A stretch of DNA of 20,960 nucleotides from Candidatus Eiseniibacteriota bacterium (GTDB taxonomy: Bacteria; Eisenbacteria; RBG-16-71-46; SZUA-252), in the NCBI GenBank assembly GCA_016880395.1, contig JAEHDN010000138.1, positions 1 to 20,960 of the forward strand, written 5' to 3'. Numbering within the stretch: the stretch's first letter is position 1; the number at the start of each line of letters is the position of its first letter. This document shows positions 15,683 to 20,960 of this stretch, piece by piece. Made by a program: the position numbers and the translations under genes. The notes beneath the pieces are model-generated. The model searched no databases and was not told the DNA's origin. It saw only the letters and a list, made by a program, of their open reading frames with translations.

Positions 15683-15691
15683 TGCTATCAT
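15683..15691 (+). promoter_or_regulatory. Extended -10 promoter candidate for the secreted helical protein
   Basis: TGCTATCAT is a good extended -10 element (TGn plus TATCAT, five of six). The -35 position has no match, as is common for extended -10 promoters. The predicted start near 15698 gives a leader of about 130 bases. Confidence 0.4.
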
Positions 15692-15829
15692 GTAGCCGCT
15701 TGCAGGTCTTCGTCGAACACCTCGGGGTCACCCGTCCGCGGGGCACGTCCTTTGCGATTCCCGCCGCATGCATCGTTCGCCGGATTCGATACCCCCCCGT
15801 GATCCCTGACGCCACCCGGACTGGACTCC

Positions 15830-16795
15830 ATGCATCGCGCGAGGATCACGTTGGCGCTGGCCGCCGTTTTAGCCCTGAGCTCCGTTCGGCTACTCGGCTC
15901 GGTCGGCCAGCCCCTTGAGACGAGGCCGGGCCGCGCGGCTCCTCAGGCTTCAGCCACTGCTGCATTCTCGAATGCCGCCGGCCCTTCTTCGTCTACCAAA
16001 CCCGTCGCCTCCGGCGACCCGGCTCCCCTCAGCGAAGCCGAGAGCATCGGCCGGGAGCTGACCCACACGGACCGTGTCATTGCGGTCCTCCGCCCCAAGA
16101 TCTACCGATCGGGAAACACCCAGGCCCAGACCCGCCTCACCGAGGCGGTGGGCCGCGAGAAGGAAGCCCGCGATGCCTTCGGTCGGAATCTCTACGCCCG
16201 CGCCACCCGCTTGACGCGCGAGGCACGGTCGATCGCGCGCGAGGCCGCGGTGATGGTCGGTCCTCCCGAGGAGGATCCGGTCTACGTGGCGCGAGCGCTC
16301 GACAACGCCCAGGACGCGCTCGCCCTCGCGCGTGACGTCTTCGACCAGGGCGTGAGCGCCGACGTCTGGCGCCGGTACCACGCCCTGAGCGGAGAGCTGG
16401 AGGGGGCGAGGCGGCAGCTCGAGGGCGGGGAGGCGCGAACGGCGTACCGGCACGCGCTCTCGATCCGCGACGGCATCCTCGATCTGCTCCAGGATTCGCA
16501 GAACCTGCCGATGCCCGCGGAGACGGCGGAGCGGGCCTTGAAGCAGGCCCAGGCGGCCTACGATCGCGCGGGCCAGGAGCTGGGTGCGAAGCCGAAGCAG
16601 GCCGCGCTCAAGTGGCGGCGCGAGGCGGAGGGGCAGCTCGCGAAGGCGCGCACGGCCTACGCGCGGCGCGACTACCGCGACTCGGTCATCCACGCGAAGC
16701 TGGTGGAGCGGAACCTCGACGAGGCGATCACGGCGCAGCGAAGCGCCGAGCAGCGGAGCAACGGCCAGCCGAAATCGGCGCGGCGAGCGGTCTGA
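15830..16795 (+). CDS. Secreted or periplasmic all-helical protein of unknown function
   Basis: A 321-residue protein that I cannot assign to a family. The N terminus (MHRARITLALAAVLALSSV) looks like a signal peptide, ending around residue 25. A low-complexity Ala/Ser/Pro linker runs from about 30 to 66. The remainder (68-312) is strongly helical and rich in Ala, Arg, Glu and Gln, with repeated segments such as LDNAQDALALARDVF, ALKQAQAAYDRAGQEL and LAKARTAYARRDYRDSVIHA. The latter recalls DUF4398- or TPR-like helical hairpins. The start ATG 15830 has only a weak GGACTGGA upstream. It follows the two-component pair on the same strand but has its own candidate promoter, and it ends in a strong hairpin facing the phosphatase gene. 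It may be a cell-envelope scaffold; this is a guess. Confidence 0.78.
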   Translation: MHRARITLALAAVLALSSVRLLGSVGQPLETRPGRAAPQASATAAFSNAAGPSSSTKPVASGDPAPLSEAESIGRELTHTDRVIAVLRPKIYRSGNTQAQTRLTEAVGREKEARDAFGRNLYARATRLTREARSIAREAAVMVGPPEEDPVYVARALDNAQDALALARDVFDQGVSADVWRRYHALSGELEGARRQLEGGEARTAYRHALSIRDGILDLLQDSQNLPMPAETAERALKQAQAAYDRAGQELGAKPKQAALKWRREAEGQLAKARTAYARRDYRDSVIHAKLVERNLDEAITAQRSAEQRSNGQPKSARRAV

Positions 16796-16816
16796 GGCCG
16801 CGCGCAGCGCGCGGCC
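16796..16816. terminator. Strong GC hairpin between convergent genes
   Basis: Starting at the base after the TGA of the helical protein, GGCCGCGCG and CGCGCGGCC form a perfect nine-base stem with a CAG loop. Ten bases remain before the stop of the convergent phosphatase gene. No T tract is present, but position and stability suggest a shared end of transcription. Confidence 0.5.
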
Positions 16817-16825
16817 CCGGCGCGG

Positions 16826-18505
16826 TCAGGAGCGGCGCACGGCCACGACGGTCACGTCGTCGGTCGGCTTGGGGCGGCGGCTGAACTCGCGGACGCGGTC
16901 GATCAGCGTCTCGACCATCTGCGCCGGCGTCAGCGCGCGGGCCTCGCGCAGGAAGGCCATCAGACGCTCCTCCCCGTACTCCTCCTCGGACAGGTTCCTC
17001 GCCTCGGTCACGCCGTCGCTGTAGAAGAGGAGGATGTCGCCCGGCTCCATCCGCACGTTGCCCTGCGCGTACTTGGCCTCCGGCATGATGCCGAGGAGCA
17101 GCCCCCCCTCGGAGAGCATCTCGATCTCGTTCGATCCCGAGCGGAGCAGGTACGGCGGGTTGTGGCCTCCGTTCACGTAGCGGATCGAGCCGTCCTCGGT
17201 GTTGATCTCGGCCAGCACGAGCGTGATGAACCGCTCGCCGCGCACGTTCTGGTAGATGGACCGGTTCAGTCGGGACATCACCTCGAGGAGCGGCCGCTCC
17301 GTCTCGACCTGCGCGCGCACGCTCGCGGAGAGGTGGGTCATGAGGAGGGCGGCCGGCATCCCCTTGCCGGCGACATCCCCGAGCCCCACCACCATGCAGT
17401 GCTCGCCTCCCTCGACGAAATCGAAGTAGTCCCCGCCGACGTTGAGCGACGGGACGTTCCCACCCGCGATCTCCACGCAGCCCACGATCCTCGGCTCGTG
17501 CGGCAGGAGCGCCTGCTGGAGCGCGGCGGCCCGCCGCAGCTCCTCCTCCCGCTCGAGATCCTTCTCGTGCGCCTCGGTCTCGCGGATCTTGACCGCCGCG
17601 AGGTGCGCGATGAAGGTGAGGAGGCGCAGATCTCCCTCCTCGAAGGGGACCGGGGCGGCCACGTTGTCCACGTAGAGGAGCCCGAGCACGTCGCCGTCGT
17701 GCCAGAGGGGCGCGCACATCGCCGAGTGGATCCGCTGGCGGATGACGCTCTGCTGCTCCTTGAAGCGGGTGTCGCTCTGGGCGTCGCTCGTGAGGATGGC
17801 CTGGCGCTGGCCGACCGCCATGCGCGCGATGCTCCGGCTCACCACGATCTCCTCGCCCGCGCCGCGCCCGCTTTGCGAGACGGCCATGGTCACCAGATCG
17901 TCGTCGCTCGCGCGGCGCAGCAGGATGGCCGTGCGGTCCGCGCGGAGCACATCCGCGGCCAGCCCGACCACGAACTGGAAGAGCTCGTCGAGCGGACGGT
18001 AGGCGAGGAGCGCCTGGCCCACCCGGTCCATCGCCAGGAGGAAGTTACCCACCCGCTCGGGAGAGAGGTGCGATCCGAAGGAGCGCGTGTCGAGGGCGGC
18101 CCCGCTCGAGATGTCCTCGAGCGGGACGGCGTGCACGTTCACCGGGGCCGCGATGTCGGCCACGCGCGCCGAGATGCTCGTCTCGTGGCCCGCCGGCTCG
18201 CCCGCCCGGGTGAAGGTGAGGTGGACGCTCCCGAGGTGGAGCTGGTCGCCCGGCTTGAGCGCGTGCGGGCCCTCGATCCGCTTGGTGCCGACCTTCGTCC
18301 CGTTCTTGCTGCCGAGGTCCTGGATCCAGAAGGATCCGTCGCGCCAGAAGATCTCCGCGTGATTGCGGGAGATCGACGCGTCGCCGAGGAAGACGCGGCA
18401 GCCCGGAGAGCGCCCCAGGGTGCAGGGGGCGTTCCGGTCGAGCAGCACGACCTCGGGCTCGGCGCCCGGACGGCGGATTTGAATCTGGTAGTCTTCGGCT
18501 GGCAT
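16826..18505 (-). CDS. FHA-GAF-PP2C (SpoIIE/RsbU-type) serine phosphatase
   Basis: A 559-residue cytoplasmic signalling protein. The FHA domain (about 20-100) has the phosphothreonine-binding residues Gly31-Arg32, Ser46, His49 and Asn68-Gly69. A variable linker leads to a GAF domain (about 153-310), likely a small-molecule or redox sensor. A short coiled coil (311-333, LEREEELRRAAALQQALLP) joins it to the PP2C/SpoIIE phosphatase domain (about 335-558). The metal-binding acidic residues are intact: Asp359 in GGDYFDF, Asp377 in GDVAGKG, Asp497 in SDGVTEA and Asp549-550 in PTDDVTVV. Enzymes of this type dephosphorylate anti-anti-sigma factors (STAS proteins), but no STAS or anti-sigma gene is in the window. 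It diverges from the membrane protein gene, with 57 bases between starts. The start ATG 18505 has GGAGG about 15 bases upstream, so initiation is less certain. Confidence 0.93.
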   Translation of the reverse strand: MPAEDYQIQIRRPGAEPEVVLLDRNAPCTLGRSPGCRVFLGDASISRNHAEIFWRDGSFWIQDLGSKNGTKVGTKRIEGPHALKPGDQLHLGSVHLTFTRAGEPAGHETSISARVADIAAPVNVHAVPLEDISSGAALDTRSFGSHLSPERVGNFLLAMDRVGQALLAYRPLDELFQFVVGLAADVLRADRTAILLRRASDDDLVTMAVSQSGRGAGEEIVVSRSIARMAVGQRQAILTSDAQSDTRFKEQQSVIRQRIHSAMCAPLWHDGDVLGLLYVDNVAAPVPFEEGDLRLLTFIAHLAAVKIRETEAHEKDLEREEELRRAAALQQALLPHEPRIVGCVEIAGGNVPSLNVGGDYFDFVEGGEHCMVVGLGDVAGKGMPAALLMTHLSASVRAQVETERPLLEVMSRLNRSIYQNVRGERFITLVLAEINTEDGSIRYVNGGHNPPYLLRSGSNEIEMLSEGGLLLGIMPEAKYAQGNVRMEPGDILLFYSDGVTEARNLSEEEYGEERLMAFLREARALTPAQMVETLIDRVREFSRRPKPTDDVTVVAVRRS

Positions 18506-18562
18506 GGCGCGCTAGTCTCCAGCCTCCGGCCCCGAGTTTCAACCTGTAAGCCAAGGAGGCAT

Positions 18563-19405
18563 ATGCAACGGAACTTCCGGGTCGCACGCGCATGCGCCGT
18601 GGAAGCCGCGCGCGACTTCCAGTGGCGCGAGTACGCGCCGTTCGCTTGGATCCTGGGTGTGCAGCTCCTCTTCGTGCTCCTCGCGTTGAATCTCGGCACG
18701 ACGATCGGCATGGGCACCGCGGGCGCCGCGGTCCGTCTCTTCACCGGCGATCCGCCCATCCACTACCCGACCTTCTTCCTGATCCTCCCCAACGCCACCT
18801 CGTGGCTCGAGGTGTTCCTGTACACCCTACCGGGCGCCGTGCTGATCCCGCTCGCGATCGCTCGCATCCGGGCGCCCATGGATCCCGAGCTCCAGGGACC
18901 CGGCCTGAAGGCCCGCATCCGCCGCGCCGTGCCTCCGACCCTGATCTCGGGGCTCGTGAACCTCGGTCTGCTCTTCGCCTGGCAATGGCTCTTCAACCAG
19001 GCCCTCGTGCCGCTGCTCCGGGCATCGTTCCCCGGCTTCCAGGGCAACGTGATGATCTGGGGGATCAGCTTGCTCGGCGCATACGCGTTGAGCGCCGTTC
19101 TCTTCTATGTGCCGATCGTGGCGATCGGCCCCGGGGTGACCCTGGTGCCGGCGCTCAAGAACGGCGTCGCCGAGGGCGTGAAGCTCTTCAAGTGGACCCT
19201 CCTCTTCGTGCTCGTCTTCTCGCTTCCGGCCATGCCCTTCCTCCTCGTGATGCAGCTCATGGTCGGGTTCATCTCCGAGCGGATGAGGCCCGAGATGGTC
19301 GCCGTCCTCATCGCGATCTACTCGATCCTGATCAGCCTGGGGACCTATCTGGCCTACGCCGCGGCCGCCCGGCTTCACTGGGCGTCGCAGATGGAGGAAG
19401 CGTGA
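18563..19405 (+). CDS. Six-helix integral membrane protein, unknown function
   Basis: A 280-residue inner-membrane protein with about six hydrophobic helices, in segments starting FAWILGVQLLFVLLAL, WLEVFLYTLPGAVLIPLAI, LISGLVNLGLLFAWQWLF, MIWGISLLGAYALSAVLF, WTLLFVLVFSLPAMPFLL and VAVLIAIYSILISLGTYL. The cytoplasmic start is MQRNFRVARACAVEAARDFQW. No catalytic motif is evident. The layout is reminiscent of DUF4013 or YciC-like membrane proteins, but I cannot assign it. AAGGAGG at 18553-18559 fixes the start at ATG 18563; an open frame far upstream is antisense to the phosphatase and not coding. Its TGA overlaps the GTG of the next gene, so the two are coupled. Confidence 0.82.
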   Translation: MQRNFRVARACAVEAARDFQWREYAPFAWILGVQLLFVLLALNLGTTIGMGTAGAAVRLFTGDPPIHYPTFFLILPNATSWLEVFLYTLPGAVLIPLAIARIRAPMDPELQGPGLKARIRRAVPPTLISGLVNLGLLFAWQWLFNQALVPLLRASFPGFQGNVMIWGISLLGAYALSAVLFYVPIVAIGPGVTLVPALKNGVAEGVKLFKWTLLFVLVFSLPAMPFLLVMQLMVGFISERMRPEMVAVLIAIYSILISLGTYLAYAAAARLHWASQMEEA

Positions 19406-20960
19406 GCCGGCAGACCGCAACGGCGCTTGTGAAGCGATGGGCGACCCTGATCTCGATCCTGGCGCTGGCCGCAGGGATAGCGGGCTGCGGCGAGACCTCC
19501 AAACGCGCGCTCCGATACAAGGCGGAACGGCTCATGTGGCTGGCCGACCGCGAGGAGACACAGGCCAGGCTTCGGGACGAGAGGCCAGATTCCACGACGC
19601 TCCTCGCCCTGCGAGAGCCCTATCTGGACATCGCGAAGAAGGTGACGGTTGCACCGTCGCCTCCCGGCGCGTCGAAGGAGGAGCGTGAGACGGCGCGCGA
19701 CGTGATGCGCCTCGTCGGCAACGCGGAGCTCCAGGCGGCACGGCTGGCCGTCCAGGCGAATCGCCCCGACCTCGCGATCGCGACGATGAAGCGGGTTCAG
19801 GCCATGGCCGGGGACGACACGCTGATGCTCCGACGTGCCGACTTCTTCCTCGTGGGAACGCTCCGCCAGTACAAGCGCTATCAGGAGGCGGTCGATCTCA
19901 TGCACGCGATGCTCCGGCGCTATCCGCCGCTCTCGCCCGAGACCTCGAAGGAGGAGGATGCCATCCTCGCGATTCCGGAGGCCATCGTGCGCCTCTATCG
20001 GGATCTGAACGATGGGGCCAACGCCAAGATCGCGCTCGATCAGGCCGCGACGTACTACCGTTCCCTTCTCGCCACGCCGCGCGCGCCGCTGCTCGATGCG
20101 CAGATCCGCGCGAGACTCATCCGTGTAGAGCTGGAGCTCGGGGATTGGGACGCCGGCCTTCGGGACGTGGCCATCCTGCGACGGATGGCCGCAGCATCGC
20201 CGAGTCTCAAGAACCTCGAGCCGGAGATCCGCTACTCGGAAGCCAAGTTGGTCATGATGCACACGGCAAAGACGGGTCCCAACGAAGCACTCCCCCTCCT
20301 CGACCAGGTGGCGAAGGATTTTCCGAAGTCTCCCTTTGCCGGGCAGGCGCTCATGGATGCGGGCACGCTGCTCGAGACGTATCACCGCACCGCCGAGGCG
20401 CTCGATCGGTACCGACAGGTGACGACGGGCTATGCCGACCTACCCGACATCGCTCCCCCCGCCTTCTTCCGCCGGGCCATGCTCGAGGACCAGCTCGGAG
20501 ACTGGGAGCGGGCCAAGAATCTCCTGGAGGGGATCCCGGTCCGGTATCCCGAGTCCATGGCTGCGCTCGAAGCCCCGATCGCGATCGCCAACCGCTATGC
20601 CCGTGTGGGACAAGGGGATGCGGCCAGGCAGGCGGTTCGACGCGCCATCGAGATCTACCAGAAGCTGATCCAGCGCGACACGACGTCCGCATACGGCCCG
20701 CTCTACAGGTGGAGCATCATCCGCTGCCACATGCTCCTCGCCGACCGCAAGGCGATGCTCCAGACCGTGGACGAGATGGTTCGGCTGGACCTCGGTCATC
20801 CTATTACGGAGCAAGCACTTCTGCAGGGAGCCAGGATTGCCCATCAGCTCGGCCAGGACGATCGGGCCAGGGGCTATCTTCAGAGGTTCCTGGCTACCTA
20901 CCCGAGCTCGAGCTACGTGGGGGACGTGAAGCGGGAGCTGGGGCAGCTCCAGGCGGCCAC
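19402..20960 (+). CDS. TPR-like repeat lipoprotein, 5' part (runs off the right edge)
   Basis: The frame is open from GTG 19402 to the window end (519 codons plus two bases, no stop). The start overlaps the membrane protein's stop as GTGA. A signal peptide (hydrophobic 14-27) ends in lipobox IAGC with Cys29, so this is an exported lipoprotein. The mature part is a series of helical pairs of tetratricopeptide style, for example YQEAVDLMHAMLRRYP, ALPLLDQVAKDFPKSPFAGQ, ALDRYRQVTTGYADLPD, WERAKNLLEGIPVRYPES and ARGYLQRFLATYPSSSYV. This spacing resembles BamD or YbgF-like TPR proteins that act as scaffolds in the cell envelope. It is longer than BamD (about 245 residues), so it is not a simple orthologue. 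Function unknown; the coupling suggests it works with the membrane protein. Confidence 0.85.
   Translation, partial: MSRQTATALVKRWATLISILALAAGIAGCGETSKRALRYKAERLMWLADREETQARLRDERPDSTTLLALREPYLDIAKKVTVAPSPPGASKEERETARDVMRLVGNAELQAARLAVQANRPDLAIATMKRVQAMAGDDTLMLRRADFFLVGTLRQYKRYQEAVDLMHAMLRRYPPLSPETSKEEDAILAIPEAIVRLYRDLNDGANAKIALDQAATYYRSLLATPRAPLLDAQIRARLIRVELELGDWDAGLRDVAILRRMAAASPSLKNLEPEIRYSEAKLVMMHTAKTGPNEALPLLDQVAKDFPKSPFAGQALMDAGTLLETYHRTAEALDRYRQVTTGYADLPDIAPPAFFRRAMLEDQLGDWERAKNLLEGIPVRYPESMAALEAPIAIANRYARVGQGDAARQAVRRAIEIYQKLIQRDTTSAYGPLYRWSIIRCHMLLADRKAMLQTVDEMVRLDLGHPITEQALLQGARIAHQLGQDDRARGYLQRFLATYPSSSYVGDVKRELGQLQAA

Larger units (their letters stand above)
15548..15829. other. 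Intergenic region between response regulator and secreted helical protein
   Basis: This 282-base stretch contains a weak GGCC/GGCC stem right after the regulator stop (15553-15567), a composite inverted repeat (15598-15658) and an extended -10 box (15683-15691). Short open frames here have no Shine-Dalgarno or recognisable protein and are not reported as genes. Confidence 0.6.

Noticed and set aside
15602..15802. 66-residue frame in the intergenic region
   Set aside because: No Shine-Dalgarno and no recognisable motif; it overlaps the inverted repeat and the extended -10 box.
17162..18562. Upstream in-frame extension of the six-helix membrane protein
   Set aside because: It is antisense to the FHA-GAF-PP2C gene and lacks any motif; AAGGAGG sets the start at 18563.
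1..20960. CRISPR arrays, tRNA or rRNA genes, insertion sequences, phage or defence genes
   Set aside because: I found no regularly spaced repeats, no tRNA-like cloverleaf, and no transposase or integrase protein in any frame. The inverted repeats seen are single hairpins.

Overview
The window is GC-rich bacterial DNA, packed with genes that often overlap by 1 to 8 bases. One secreted protein ends in a FlgD-type Ig-like / C-terminal sorting domain, and there are many lipoproteins, a sigma-54 activator and an FHA-GAF-PP2C phosphatase. This mix fits a Gram-negative member of the FCB group. My best guess is a Candidatus Eisenbacteria-like soil or sediment genome, but this is inferred from protein style only; there is no rRNA to confirm it.

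Region 1 (1-6545, + strand) is a copper/silver handling operon. In order it holds the 3' part of a CusA-type RND pump, a cupredoxin lipoprotein, a DUF2231 membrane protein with a His-rich exported segment, a 56-residue heavy-metal-binding-domain (HMBD) protein, a CopA-type P1B ATPase with YHS and HMBD domains at its N terminus, and a second cupredoxin lipoprotein paralogous to the first. The ATPase would move Cu(I) out of the cytoplasm. The cupredoxins could hold it in the periplasm, and the RND pump would expel it from the cell. No regulator or CusB/CusC partner is visible; these may lie left of the window.

Region 2 (6601-8301) has a secreted FlgD-Ig protein on the minus strand, divergent from a DinB-fold protein. 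Region 3 (8332-12629, minus strand) is a tight four-gene unit transcribed right to left: TSUP permease, DUF885 metalloprotease-like lipoprotein, D-2-hydroxyacid dehydrogenase and class I amidotransferase-type gamma-glutamyl hydrolase. The dehydrogenase appears to start at CTG inside a CTGA overlap. Region 4 (12745-15547, + strand) is a histidine kinase and sigma-54 response regulator pair (NtrB/NtrC or ZraS/ZraR style), divergent from region 3.

Region 5 (15548-20960) starts with a 282-base intergenic stretch holding a composite inverted repeat and an extended -10 promoter candidate. It continues with a secreted helical protein of unknown family, a convergent FHA-GAF-SpoIIE-type phosphatase, and a divergent pair made of a six-helix membrane protein translationally coupled to a TPR-like lipoprotein that runs off the right edge.

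I see no tRNA, rRNA, CRISPR array, transposase or phage gene. Nothing here clearly amounts to a new defence or mobile system. The most distinctive items are the duplicated Cys/Met cupredoxins and HMBD microprotein of the copper operon, the CTG start, the structured intergenic element at 15598-15658 and the unassigned secreted or membrane proteins.
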